Below are positions 1 to 11,332 of a stretch of 64,000 bases of DNA, piece after piece. Within the stretch, counting starts at the first letter, position 1; each line of letters begins with the position of its first letter. This DNA is from Phoronis australis (lineage: Eukaryota > Phoronida > Phoronidae): the NCBI GenBank assembly GCA_002633005.1, contig NMRA01000367.1, positions 263,151-327,150 on the forward strand, in the 5' to 3' direction. The translations under genes and the position numbers were made by a program. The notes under the pieces are model-generated. The model had not been told where the DNA came from. It saw nothing but the letters and a program-made list of their open reading frames with translations, and did not search any database.

Positions 1-485
1 CAGGCTGCAGTGCAGTCATATCTCTCAGGCTGCAGTGCAGTCATACCTCTCAGGGTTCAGTGAGCCATACATCTGAGGCTGGAGTGCAGTCATACCTCTC
101 AGGCTGCTGTGCAGTCATACCTCTCAGGATTCATTGGAGTCATACCTCTCAGGCTGTAGTGGAGACATACCTCTCAGGGTCCAGTGCAGTCATACCTCTC
201 AGGCTGTAATGGAGACATGTCTCTCAGGCTGCAGTGCAGTCATACCTCTCAGGCTGCTGTGCAGTCATACCTCTCAGTGTTCATCGCAGTCATACCTCTC
301 AGGGTTCAGTACAGTCATACCTCTCAGGGTTCAGTGCAGTCATACCTCTCCGGCTGTAATGGAGACATACCTCTCGGGCTGCTGTGCAGTCGTACCTCTC
401 AGGGTTCATTGCAGTCATACCTCTCAGGCAGCAGTGCAGATATACCTCTCAGGGTTCAGTGCAGTCATACCTCTCAGGGTTCAAC
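1..485. repeat. 25-bp minisatellite, about 19 units
   Basis: Units resemble CAGGCTGCAGTGCAGTCATA plus cctct and diverge mainly at the centre (ggctgcag, gggttcag, ggctgtaa). The array runs off the left edge. Because 25 is not a multiple of three, the open frames through it cycle through all three phases and are not taken as coding. Confidence 0.95.
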
Positions 486-1184
486 TACAACTTGGGTTTT
501 ATACCCTTCCTATTATTCGAATGACTGATTAACATAAGAGCTACACAAAAAAGTTATATGTGAACCAGAAACACTTGGTCACTAATAGGTCGAGCCTAGT
601 ATTTTTGGTTCAAATTGAACCCAAGATCATGGTTCTGTGATGGTCGTTTGTTAACAGTTTTCGGTCTGCGGAGCTATATTACTGGAGCTGCTAGCCACAT
701 CAGATCCTCAAACGCTAAACAATATAGATCTCATCTGTGTTTTTTGTTACAACTCACAGTTCTTGAGTTATTCGAGATGTTTCAATAACATTTTTAATTT
801 GTTCATTTTCTGAAACTTGGTATACAGATAGATCTCATCAAACACAGTCTGTGGCATCCATCAGTTTCTTGCCTTGTTGTATATATAATTTACCTGCCAG
901 GTAACCTCTTTTATTGCCTATTAGATTTAGTGTTTACACTTTTGTTTATGTTATATTGTGGTATTCACTTTAGGTTTGATTGAGATGAAAGTCATACACA
1001 ACATGTATTTTAGAGCCTGAGGTCATTTGTTTTTGGATGAAATTGCATGAAAGATGACACTCAGTGGTCATTTGAGGGATTCTTCTGTAATCTGTTATGT
1101 ATATTTATACCACAATATTAGCCTCGAATGGCAGATACAACCGTGTAATAACCCATAAAGTTCTAGTATCTCACTAGTGAGTTA
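486..1184. other. Unannotated AT-rich stretch
   Basis: No exon, repeat unit or transposon end recognised. Confidence 0.5.
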
Positions 1185-1275
1185 TCAATTTGGCGGGAAA
1201 CCGAGGCCGGATTCAAACTCGGGCCTCAAGAGTTTCGAGTTGCTGACTTACCACTACACCACTCAGCGGCTAACG
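1185..1275 (-). repeat. tRNA-derived SINE head
   Basis: Read on the minus strand, a box-A-like tggtgtagtggtaag (complement of 1247-1261) is followed about 26 bases later by a box-B-like gagtttgaatcc (complement of 1209-1220). This is the split RNA polymerase III promoter of a tRNA-derived SINE. The A box is closest to Gly/Glu/Asp tRNAs. The acceptor and anticodon stems do not fold well, so it is not an intact tRNA gene. The body and tail (toward 1150) were not delimited. Confidence 0.5.
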
Positions 1276-1813
1276 TCATCGAACGTGAAAATAGAATACT
1301 TAAATGAGCATGCGCAACAATCGCATGTTCAGCAAAGGGCATTGCACCGACATTTAAACGCTATGAAAAATAAGACGCATAATTTCCATTAAAACGATAT
1401 TTAAATTCAGTGAAAATTTTCTATCGTGTTCCCTCACTTGTAAATCACTGATCTCCAATTTGAATGCGGGTATCGTGAGATCCTGTGACTTGAGCACTAT
1501 AGTCAGTTACTAGTGGTAACCTACTTTAGCAGATGATATTTTCCCGGTCGAAGCTTAGCATGATAAAATGTGTAGTAAGCTATAATTGTTGCTAAACCTT
1601 AATTTGTAGATTCATTTTATTTCTATTTTGTTTAAATTTTCAATTGGTTTTGTGTATAAACATTATTTGACAAAAATAGCTCGGCTTTTCTTAAAAGGTC
1701 ACGACCTCCGACCCCGGGCCTCTGACATAGAAAGTAGTTACAAAGCTGAGGGGAGTCGAGAAAGGTAGATCCATTCATTGCAATGTTTCTTGTTCAGTAT
1801 GTGGTATAAATAG

Positions 1814-1970
1814 ATTATTACATGTTCTCAGTCGTTATCCCCCGTTATCTAGAGCCCTCGTGGATTTTGGAGAATTATCACACTCCGGGCCAACGCCCCT
1901 CGAGCGATAATTCTCCAAAATCCACGCTGGCTCTAGATATCGGGGGACTACGACTTCGCCATGTAATAAT
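1814..1970. mobile_element. Foldback (palindromic) MITE-like element
   Basis: Arms 1814-1879 and 1906-1970 are inverted copies with few mismatches around a 26-base loop. The arms start attattacatg and include tctagagcc and gtggattttggagaattatc. A near-perfect 65-bp arm is far beyond chance and typical of foldback or MITE elements. No coding capacity. Confidence 0.8.
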
Positions 1971-2090
1971 TTATATATATATGGGCAATAGGTATCTTAA
2001 AAAGTAGTGTGCAGTTGTTTCTTGCCACACTTACCGCTCTCTAGTTACTTGAGGTTTTCTGATGACTTCCTTTTCATTCATTGATTTATC

Positions 2091-2210
2091 ATGTTGTATC
2101 TTTGGTGTTCCTAGATGGACATGTTGTATCCTTGGTGTTCCTAGATGGACATGTTGTATCTTTGGTGTTCCTAGATGGACATGTTGTATCTTTGGTGTTC
2201 CTAGATGGAC
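2091..2210. repeat. 30-bp minisatellite, 4 units (copy A)
   Basis: Unit atgttgtatctttggtgttc plus ctagatggac. The second copy of the block (2834-2923) has only 3 units, so the number varies between copies. Confidence 0.95.
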
Positions 2211-2280
2211 CTTTCTAAAATTTAGTATATGGATGTATCTCGAATGCGATATGAATGTGTTATCCCATTTTTATTAAGTG

Positions 2281-2424
2281 TGTGTCTTAGTTGTTCTTGG
2301 CATCATGGGTGTTGGCATTGTTATCAACTGTGTCTTGGTTGTTCTTGGCATCATGGGTGTTGGCATTGTTATCAACTGTGTCTTGGTTGTTCTTGGCATC
2401 ATGGGTGTTGGCATTGTTATCAAC
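2281..2424. repeat. 48-bp minisatellite, 3 units (copy A)
   Basis: The unit starts tgtgtcttggttgttcttgg and ends ttatcaac. It is the same unit as the array at 2994-3425. Open in several frames only because 48 is divisible by three. Confidence 0.95.
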
Positions 2425-2737
2425 GCCAGAAATTTGTAACATGCACTACTGCGCATGCGCTAAATCTTGCCAGCAGCCCTCCATAAGAAATACACAAGAG
2501 CAGGCTATAATCAGGAATTTATAAGCGAGGGGAGATAACTGCACAATTTGCCGATAGCCTGTCGCATAGAGTGTATGTTAAGACTTGTTACTGCCAAATA
2601 TCAGCGTCATTGGTGAAAATTTTTCCACGTCTCTTGAAGTTTGAAGTTTGCCCCATTCAGGCCTATGTTAACGATCGTCCGGAAGCCCATATTTGAGCGC
2701 ATAGCTCATTTTGAAGTCAAGTTTGTGGCTGAATTCA
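2425..2737. other. Unique tail before single-N join
   Basis: Interrupts the 48-bp array and is not found elsewhere in the window. It may be an insertion carried by one haplotype or a chimeric contig end. No ORF or recognisable element ends. Confidence 0.5.
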
Positions 2738-2738
2738 N
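2738..2738. other. Single-N scaffold join
   Basis: The sequence after the N restarts as a copy of 1994 onward. Confidence 0.95.
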
Positions 2739-3380
2739 CTTAAAAAGTAGTGTGCAGTTGTTTCCTGCCACACTTACCACTCTCTAGTTACTTGAGGTTT
2801 TCTGATGACTTCCTTTTCATTCATTGATTTATCATGTTGTATCTTTGGTGTTCCTAGATGGACATGTTGTATCTTTGGTGTTCCTAGATGGACATGTTGT
2901 ATCTTTGGTGTTCCTAGATGGACCTTTCTAAAATTTAGTATATGGATGTATCTCGAATGCGATACGAATGTGTTATCCCATTTTTATTAAGTGTATGTCT
3001 TAGTTGTTCTTGGCATCATGGGTGTTGGCATTGTTATCAACTGTGTCTTGGTTGTTCTTGGCATCATGGGTGTTGGCATTGTTATCAACTGTGTCTTGGT
3101 TGTTCTTGGCATCATGGGTGTTGGCATTGTTATCAACTGTGTCTTGGTTGTTCTTGGCATCATGGGTGTTGGCATTGTTATCAACTGTGTCTTGGTTGTT
3201 CTTGGCATCATGGGTGTTGGCATTGTTATCAACTGTGTCTTGGTTGTTCTTGGCATCATGGGTGTTGGCATTGTTATCAACTGTGTCTTGGTTGTTCTTG
3301 GCATCATGGGTGTTGGCATTGTTATCAACTGTGTCTTGGTTGTTCTTTGCATCATGGGTGTTGGCATTGTTATCAACTGT
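2739..3380. repeat. Copy B of the duplicated block around N 2738
   Basis: Repeats 1994-2424 with a few substitutions, three instead of four 30-bp units, and eight instead of three 48-bp units. Confidence 0.85.
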
Positions 3381-3425
3381 GTCTTGGTTGCTTTTGGCGT
3401 CATAGGTGTTGGCGTCATATTCATT
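2994..3425. repeat. 48-bp minisatellite, 8 full units plus a degraded ninth
   Basis: Almost identical 48-bp units to 3377, then a diverged ninth. Both strands are open throughout (16-residue repeats such as CLGCSWHHGCWHCYQL) because of the unit length. There is no start context, splice site or codon signal to support a protein. Confidence 0.95.
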
Positions 3426-3435
3426 TGGTTTTTGC

Positions 3436-3537
3436 TTTCATCGTGGCCTCAGTTCTTTCATCGTGGCCTCAGTTCTTTCATCGTGACCTCAGTTTTTTCA
3501 TCGTGATCTCAGTATTTCATCGTGACCTCAGTTCATT
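3436..3537. repeat. 20-bp minisatellite, about 5 units
   Basis: Unit tttcatcgtggcctcagttc, decaying toward the right. Confidence 0.9.
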
Positions 3538-3666
3538 CAATTTTGACAAACGTTGCTCCTCAGATCACTTTCATTTTTTGCTTCCATTTACTAGTGCTTA
3601 CCTAGCCTCAACTGCTTAGAATTAAATTTGGTGCTTACATACCTTTTTGATGAAATGTTTTTCTAG

Positions 3667-3773
3667 TACTGCTCAACAATTACTGTCTGGTGTATTGGCG
3701 GCAAGCTGTCCACCATCGAGTGTGGCCTCCAGGCCCAGCAGGAGTGTCTGATGAACACTAGTTTAATTTCCCA
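3667..3773 (+). CDS. Candidate isolated exon, unknown product
   Basis: After a pyrimidine-rich acceptor (gtttttctag) the frame is open for 35 codons up to cccaa/gtaatt. It then continues to a stop near 3805 if unspliced. The segment 3690-3755 is about 60% GC in a background near 35%, and codon third positions are G/C-rich. The peptide includes WCIGGKLSTIECGLQAQQEC, with four cysteines in all. I do not recognise it. The opposite strand is also partly open, so neither strand nor reality is secure. Confidence 0.2.
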
Positions 3774-3805
3774 AGTAATTAGTATGACATACTCTGTGCA
3801 TATAA

Positions 3806-6800
3806 TCTTCTTGTAACATTCAAAGTGCCCTGTCAGCCACTCATGGTGCTAAGGTACAAGCTTTCTAAACAAACTGCAAGCTGACTGTAACCCTAACAAT
3901 TATTACAATAAGTTTTCTTGAGAATATTGATGAATTTTATGCTTCACATTTTTTTGTGAAAGTGTATTGCACAGGTGAGACCAATGCAGCAAAATTGACA
4001 AAAAGCTGCCTAAGACATCCTCAGGTACAATAACATCTTGAGTCTGAAGTCATTTCACATAAATAAGCTGTGACATGAACAATACGCATTGACCTCAAAG
4101 GAGGTGAATACTATCTGAAAGGAGCATGTTGTAACTGTTAATGTTTCATTTTTGATTAAAAGTGTGAAGGCAACTGAGAGGCGTACATCAGTAGAAAGAA
4201 CAACGTATCAATTTGCACTAATTTGGAAGGTCTTAGAATTTTGGCCTGTTCACTTGTTCATGGCTTGTTTAGAATCATACATTTGAAGTATCCTCTTTGT
4301 CATGAAAAGCAGTTCTGTAGTCATGTAAAAATGTGTTATCATAAGTTCTATTGTTTAATTGTATTTTGAAAGATGTTAAATTGTAATATGACCTCGTTTA
4401 ATGAAAAAAGTAAATAATATATTTTTTAATCCTAAAATGTGCTGGCCATGTTTGTTTTAGTGTTCTATGTAAGTATTTCCTTTTCCATTAACGTCATTAT
4501 CAACCCTGTTGTAATGTTTGCACACTGTTCTTTCATTTGTCTGTTGTTAGACCTTGAGCAAGCCTTTGATCCTGTTAATATGGCCCACTAATTATTGTCC
4601 AAGACTTTAATGACATCAATAACAGATGGATGACTACTCACCAAATCTCTGTAATCGTACTTTACTTCTGCTTAATTGGGCCAGCTTGGTTTAATCACAT
4701 GGCTATTTCTCAGTTAAACAGATGGGTAACTACTGGTTACACGACCAATTACTTTTAAATAAATCATTATTTTGGCCCAAACTGTGACAACTGAGTGGCA
4801 GATTTGATTTTCTTCAAAGGCAAGTTGATCATCATGTTGTATGACAATTCTCCGCTTATTTTACACGGCCATAATTTTACAAAATTGTCAATTTTATGTT
4901 TCTCAGAGGCTGATTACTTTACTTCACATAATGGAAAATCACCAAAAGTACAATAGTTTATGACATCTACACAGTACAAAACCTATTTGTAACATGAACA
5001 AACATTTACAAAGTTGTCTTCTCCGACATTATGTTATTTTTTCCATCTTCTCCCTTACTGAAGAATCTGTGGCTTTAGAACATTAGATTAGGTAGGAAAC
5101 ATTGTTGTTCACTCTATTTGCCAGAACCCTTGTGCACTTATTCAATATTCTAGACAAGCAGTAACTATAGATTTGTGCCACTAGGCACAGTCACTAAATG
5201 GTGTAATTACTGCTAATGTAGTTTGATCCCCTCCACAGTTTTGACCAAGACAATACAAAGTTTGCCTGGTTTATCTCTGGAGTCCACTGCTCCATTGTTT
5301 TGACATGCTTTTAGTCCACTTATCAAATGACTCATCACAGGCCTGGGAAGGACCACAGTTTTTGTGTTGTAGTATTAGAGGCTCATTCTCTTGTCAGTTG
5401 GCCAACCCACCCTCTTGTTCACTCTCATGCAAACACTGCCCACTTCAATGATTTCACCCATTACCAAGTCATGCACACACTCCTTGGAAATATTTTCATC
5501 AAGTTATAATACAAAGTGGTTATGGACAGTAAAATTACAGATAGCATTACAAAAAACTAGACCACACAGCAGTTTTTATTTTCAAGGCTTGTCCAGATAT
5601 CAATTTAGTCCATTGTGAAGTGTTCTGCTGATCTTTTGAACAACATGACAACTGGCAGGCCAATTTATTCACCATTCAGCATCCACTACCAGAGAGAACC
5701 GAAACATAATGCATCCGTTTTGGCTAATTTATGTGTATTTTTGGCTAAAAATGATTCTAATGTAACTGTAAGAGAAATTTCAATTTCAGAAGCAAAATAG
5801 TTTAAAAATTCACTAGTTTTAAGGCCCTTCCCATACAGTTAACTTGGTTGCTACATAAGCTGCGATGTTAACTGCGAAGTTAAGCTTCGTTGTTCCCATC
5901 AGCTTCAGAGTTAAAGTTCAGCAAAGTTATTGCAAGGGGGCGTAATATGATCTATGGTCACATGCCTTGCAGGTTTTGACAGTCCTTGCCATCAAAAATG
6001 GCAGATGGGAACTATAACATCAACTGCCCAAGGTAACCAACGGTTACCAGCCACGTTGGGCAGATGACAATGTACTAAAAACTGTCATATTAAATCTATT
6101 GACAATGTACAAGATACTGTGAAGTGAGACTGGGAGCAGGCAGCATTACATAAATTCTTTTCTATGCACCAGTGTTGACTATACACTTTCAAACTTGAGT
6201 ACATCATATCTCTAAATTGTTGGACCCGAGCCCATTTCAATTTTTGGATTGTGAAAAATCACAGAACAACACAATGCATATTGGGAAACGAGGTGAATAC
6301 GAAAGACCTTGAATCAATGCAATCTCCTGACGGCTTTCTTTCTTTAGTTTTATCTCTTGCAACTTATCAAAATCGTGTACATTAAAGAACACACTGATAA
6401 ATTCAATATGTCTGTGTGACATGAATTACGTCTCATGACACAAAAATACAGCGTCTACTCATCATTACTGAAAACATATTTAAAAACACTCTTGGTAGAT
6501 TGAAGTTGCTTGTGTTTTTTCTTTGTACAACCAGTTGATCATTAATAGTTAAAATAACCTATGGCTGTCCACAGTCACATCTGACATGTATGTAATGAAT
6601 ACTAATTAACTGGCACACCCGCCACCAGCTGTCACTACCGTCTTATCTTAAGTGTTCTTTAATGGCCAGCCATCTGTAAACATATTCTTGTAACTGTCAC
6701 TCAATGGTGCATTATGGGACAGGAGTGAGGGGGTGATGAATTGAACAGGTGCAGTTTCTTTATCATGTACAACTGTGAAATAATTTATAATTAACAAATG

Positions 6801-7375
6801 TAGTTATTATATGGGATGATGTTTTAATTAGACTTTTGTTGTCTAACTTTGGTGGTTTTGTTTCTTGTGATTTCTCAGTGCATATAAATAAAAAATACAG
6901 TTCTGTGAATTAATGAGAAACTTAAATGTTGGTGCATTGTATCTTCATATTGTGAACTCCTAGTTGTTTCTCTATACTTAGGCTAGGCCTATCTCGGATA
7001 TTTATTATTTAGGCAGATAAGTCTTTCGAGTCACACTTAATTTATTTCTCTGCATAGATATGGTTGTATTGAGACTTGTTTGAGTTGTTTGAATGTCTCC
7101 TGAAAGGACTTACTATGGTGTTGAAGTGAACACGCTTGCTCTGAGTCGTGATAGACTAATATTAACAACAACTTTATAACTGTGGTGTTACACCACTGGA
7201 TTAAAATAATTGATGAATCTCATCTTTTCAAGAAGCATGTTTCATTATTGTAATTACTTCAATCTTGGTATAAAGGGCTCACTCTCGTGGTGCATTTTGT
7301 TTCCTTCTGGTGTTTTGTTACCTAATTATAGTATTTTGATTTAATTGTGCTATTTCTTGTGTGCTCAAATACTGA
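3806..7375. other. Unannotated AT-rich stretch
   Basis: No gene, long repeat or transposon terminus recognised. Scattered AATAAA-like hexamers (for example near 4758 and 6886) are expected at this base composition and are not called as poly(A) signals. Confidence 0.5.
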
Positions 7376-7600
7376 TATGTGGTTGCATATTGCCATCATC
7401 TCTGTCTGGGCGTCCGGGTGTCTGGGCATCCTTTCCGGCATCTGGGCATCCTTTCTGGTGGCTGGGCGTCCGGGTGTCTCGGCGTCCTTTCCAGTGTCTG
7501 GGCATCCGAGTGTGTGGCAGGATTTTATTGAAATTTGGCATGTGTGTTTCTATGTGGGTGACATCAGAGGATGAGTTTCAGTCTGACATGAATACCGCTG

Positions 7601-7615
7601 TGCCCTCCTAGTGGC
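7601..7615 (-). promoter_or_regulatory. CTCF-like motif
   Basis: tgccctcctagtggc; the complement gccactaggagggca resembles the CTCF core CCACNAGGGGGC with one change. Binding is not shown. Confidence 0.3.
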
Positions 7616-7872
7616 AATTTTAGTTTTTTATGTTTGCCTCTGTATCTTCGGAGCTCCTTAATAGAGTATCATGAAATTCGGAATATAGGTTTTTAATACG
7701 AAGGCGATGATGTTATTCCATTTTTCGACGAATTTTATGCCATCTTGTAGACATTTTTGTTATTTTTGTGTGCTGTTTTCTGCCATAAAGGATCATTATA
7801 AAAATTTACAGAAGTATTGCTGATGAGAAGGCCTCTACTGACATTGACTTTCAGACGGGTCCTGCTACTGTG

Positions 7873-7887
7873 TCGCCCCCTAGTGGC
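7873..7887 (-). promoter_or_regulatory. CTCF-like motif
   Basis: tcgccccctagtggc; the complement gccactagggggcga fits the CTCF core very well. Confidence 0.4.
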
Positions 7888-8706
7888 GATTTTGTTTTTT
7901 TGTGTTTGCAAAGGAATCTCCTTAACCCTTTTAATGAGTTTTGTGAAATTTGAAAGATGTATACCTATGGAGCTGTCGACAAATGGTAACAAGTGTCAAA
8001 CTGATTCAGATACCAATGTGCCCCCTAGTGCTAGTCACAGAATGTTTTTTACATTTGCCTTTGTATCTTCGGATTCCAGTTATGTATTTTTATGAAATTT
8101 GGCAAATAAGTTTCGATTAAGGAGACAACAAATTGCCCTCCGATTTTCGGACAGATTAGATTTTTCTGCACCACCTGGTGGCCATTTAAAAATGTTTGCG
8201 TATGTTTTTGATGTCTGCTTCTCTATCTACTAAACCACTCAAAGGACGATTATGAAAATTGGCAGTTGTGTTCTTGATGTGAAGACCCTGGCTGATGTTG
8301 ATTTTGGTATGTTTTTGAGTATTCTGGTGCCCCGTGAGGGTAATTTTGCTTTTTTGCATGTAGGACTGTATCTCCTTAACCTTTTGAAGTATCTTTGCGA
8401 AATTTTGCAGATGGGCTTCTATAGAGATGGCAACAGATAACGATGAGTTTTAGACTAATCGGACGATAGCTTTGCCCCCTGGTGTCAATTGTTTTTTGCG
8501 TTTGCCTTTATATCTTAGGAGTTCCTTGGCTTATTTTCATGAAATTTGGCAAATGGTTGTGTTTTACAGAGTCGACGCCAACTTCTCAATTCGTATGGGC
8601 TGTGTCACACATTCTGTGCCATCTAATGGCCATTTTTATGATTATTAAAATAGTCTTAGAAGCACACCATTTCCAGCGCTATTGGTGCATTTCAATGCTC
8701 CATGTT

Positions 8707-9750
8707 GCTCTTTTTTATTTACTTGTCCAAACCAGCAATTCATGTCTGGACCAGAATAATCTAAACTGGAGAAATTTGTCATTATGTTTTTGAATTGGTT
8801 CACCAGGAGAATAACAGACAAGATCATATTGAAAACTACTTGAAAGTGATGAAGTGTTCATCCCTGTCATCAGATTGCAGTTAAATATTGGTCAACTTTA
8901 CTCGTTTTTCCTGTTTATCTGGCGTAATTATTGGGTGATCTCCTGTGTCCTCTAGCCCCCCTTAGCATACCCTTCATTAATCTATTTTTTAAATCCATTG
9001 TCTGTAATCAACTGAACACTAGCCCTAAAGCTATAACAATCAGTCCAAATACTCTAACACTGGAGACAGGCTTCCTGTTCTGTCTAGAGACTCTTTGTCA
9101 TTGTTTTGGTTCGCTTAACCTAAAACTGTCATTTTTATTTAATATCAGTGGAGCTTAATTCATCAAGCATAACCTTCTTTGCACTTGGTATTAGATGTCC
9201 CACAATGCACTTGTTGTAAGAAGATATCACAATTTGGGCATTTGTCTGAGGCTTGGTATTTATCACTAGACAGGTTAGTTAGCAGTGGTTGGTGGAAAGA
9301 TAGGATGTGAGTATATTGTTTAGGCTTAAACATAAAGCCACGTTTGCTTTAAACCACTGAAACGCCTGCGCCACAATATTTGATGAAACTATGTTTTAAC
9401 TGATTTAATTATTAATTTTTTGGAAATATGAAAGTTTGTTTAAAATGCAATGGTTTATTGTGTCCAGTTTATTCAACTGTGTGTGCACTCAGATTTATGG
9501 TAACCATGTTAACGTTTCGTAGACCAAGTTTCTTGGGAGAACGTAAAATCTCTCATGACCTCACATAATCACGTGAGTGTAAAGCAAATGTTTGGCAAGT
9601 ATGCTCCGGAGGTTTCTGGCCTATTATAACAAAATGGTGGCTACTGAAGTGATGGTTTGATCAAGTTGGAACGTTGAACTATAGGATTGAATTGGCTGTT
9701 TTCATTCCATAAGTAAAAATTTCTCTCCACAAGTGCAAGCTTATGACTGC
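8707..9750. other. Unannotated AT-rich stretch
   Basis: Nothing recognised beyond low-complexity AT tracts. Confidence 0.5.
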
Positions 9751-9754
9751 GTTG

Positions 9755-9930
9755 TTTTGCAGAGTACAGCACTGTTACTTTGTCTGGCTACGATGTCATG
9801 CATGCAGGAATGCAGCATTGTTATTTTGTGTTGTGGTCTACAGAGTTCAGCATTGTAAATTTGTGTTGTGGTCTACAGAGTGCAGCACTGTTACTTTGTC
9901 TGGCTATGATGTCATGCATGTCTGTCAGGA
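9755..9930. repeat. Imperfect tandem repeat
   Basis: Blocks containing agagtacagcactgttactt, gtctggctacgatgtcatgc and ttgtgttgtggtctacagag recur two to three times. Similar blocks appear again near 11127-11200. Confidence 0.7.
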
Positions 9931-10091
9931 ATCAACACCAGAAATTCGGGAACTAGGTCATCCCCAAGGTGGCGATCATCGTGTGAGTAGTTGCCAATCA
10001 CATACTAGGTCAGAGGTCATTTCCCTGGTTTGTTTTTCACGAACAAATGGACAAGGGAGATAAACAATCTGTTATGAAGCCAAACGGTATG

Positions 10092-10125
10092 CATAGGTGG
10101 ATTTAGGGGGGTCCAAGGGGGCCCT
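10092..10125 (+). mobile_element. Solo hAT-like terminus
   Basis: cataggtggatttagggggg followed by tccaagggggccc matches the left end of the element at 51551 (cataggcggatttagg). No partner end was found nearby, so this is probably a truncated copy. Confidence 0.4.
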
Positions 10126-10189
10126 TCGCACATGACAAAAACGGTGCCGATGTGTCATTTTCAGGGCTATATCCACAAAACAACAAGTG

Positions 10190-11095
10190 ACTGTTTAATG
10201 CACCCACATATTTATATGTGGACGCATTGTGCCAACATCTGCGTCCGTCCGTCCCTCCGGGTGGCGTCCGTCTGGCATCCGGCGTCCACTCCTCTATCTC
10301 CAAAACCGATTGACGTATGCTCATGAAATTTTGCACTTGTGTTTTTTTCATGGATGGGCTGAATGAGTGAACTTTCGGATGGATCCGACTACCGGTGTGT
10401 CCCCTAGTGGTAATTTTAGTTTTTTACGTTTACCCCTGTATCTTCAAATGTCTTAAACGTATTTCATGAAATTTGGAATGTAGGCATCTATTAGTGAGCC
10501 GGCGCTATTCCGGTTTTCAGATGGATTTGACGTAGTTTGCGTCACCTAGTGGCCATTTTTACTGTTTTCGAGTCTGTTTTTTGGCGTCCACCCCTCTATA
10601 AACCAAACCGCTTTTAAAGAAGCATGATTGTAAAAATTGGCATGTATGTTCTTACTATGAAGAAGACGGTTGATGATGATTTTCCAACGACTTCGAGGGC
10701 TGTGGTGCCTCCTAGTGGCAGTTTTGTTTTTTGTGCCTACGGCTACATCTCCTAAACTGTTTGCAGCATCTTTACTAAATTTAGTAAGTGCATTTACATA
10801 GTGTTGACGATAGACGACGACTTTAGGACAGATCTGACAACTGGTGTGCCACCTAGTGGCAATTTTATTTTTTTACGTTTACCTCTGTATCATAAAATTT
10901 TGAAAACTGACATCTAGTGGTGAGATGACGCTATCCCCCCGTTTTCGGATAGAATCAAGGTACTTGGCGTCACCTAGTGGCTATTTTTGCTGTTTTCGAG
11001 TCTGTGTACCCTAGTGGCAATTTTATTTTATTCTGTTTTCCTTTGTTTCTCTGAAGTTCCATGACGGATTTCTATGAAATGTGGTGTATAGCTTT
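10190..11095 (+). repeat. Modular dispersed repeat with CTCF-like motifs, copy 2
   Basis: Opens with a 5' hairpin (cccacatatttatatgtgg at 10203-10221) and a GTCCGTCCGTCC run. CTCF-like blocks then start at 10398, 10538, 10706, 10847, 10965 and 11005. The last spacing is shortened by deletion. The 3' terminal hairpin is missing. Confidence 0.85.
10706..10721 (-). promoter_or_regulatory. CTCF-like motif
   Basis: tgcctcctagtggcag; the complement ctgccactaggaggca is close to the CTCF consensus. Confidence 0.35.
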
Positions 11096-11332
11096 CTACT
11101 AAAGAATCAATCCCGTTCTCGTAAGTGCAGCACTATTACTTGTTGTTGTGGCCTACAGTGAGAGGGCAGTTACTTTGACTATGATGCCATGCATGCTGGC
11201 CAGGAGATCTTTCAATATACAGCATTATTCTATGGGTGGTAAGGGTTAAATGATATTCATAACCCAATTCTCTTGACTCTCACCACCACCCAACTGTACA
11301 CCCCCAAATATACCTTCTCCCTGAATGAGAGT

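Larger units (their letters stand above)
1994..2424. repeat. Copy A of the duplicated block around N 2738
   Basis: From cttaaaaagtag onward this is nearly identical to 2739-3380. It carries four 30-bp units (2091-2210) and three 48-bp units (2281-2424). After 2424 it leaves the array into about 313 bases of different sequence before the N. Confidence 0.85.
7376..8706 (+). repeat. Modular dispersed repeat with CTCF-like motifs, copy 1
   Basis: Starts with gatatgtggttgcatattgc and a GTCCGGG-rich lead. About seven modules follow, each with (tgtatcttcggagttcctt), (atgaaatttggcaaat), a ttttcggac block and a gtgccccctagtggcaattt block. The last block starts at 7601, 7873, 8019, 8167, 8328, 8473 and 8617, a pitch of 144-161 bp after the first. 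Ends with caatgctccatgttgctctt, matching the family 3' end. Confidence 0.85.

Noticed and set aside
134-532. Frames of 114-132 codons across the 25-bp array at the left edge
   Set aside because: Overlapping frames are open simply because the repeat lacks stop codons. A 25-bp unit changes phase each repeat, so no stable protein repeat exists.
1200-1276. Intact tRNA gene on the minus strand
   Set aside because: Boxes A and B are present but the acceptor and anticodon stems do not pair convincingly; better read as a SINE head.
1822-2007. 61-codon + frame through the foldback element
   Set aside because: It spans both arms of the palindrome; no protein signal.
1-3537. CRISPR-like arrays (regular short repeats)
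   Set aside because: Units are head-to-tail without unique spacers, in an animal-type genome; these are minisatellites.
2942-3619. 225-codon + frame with 16-residue Cys/His/Trp repeats over the 48-bp array
   Set aside because: Several frames on both strands are open because the unit length is divisible by three. The unit count differs between copies and there is no splice or start support.
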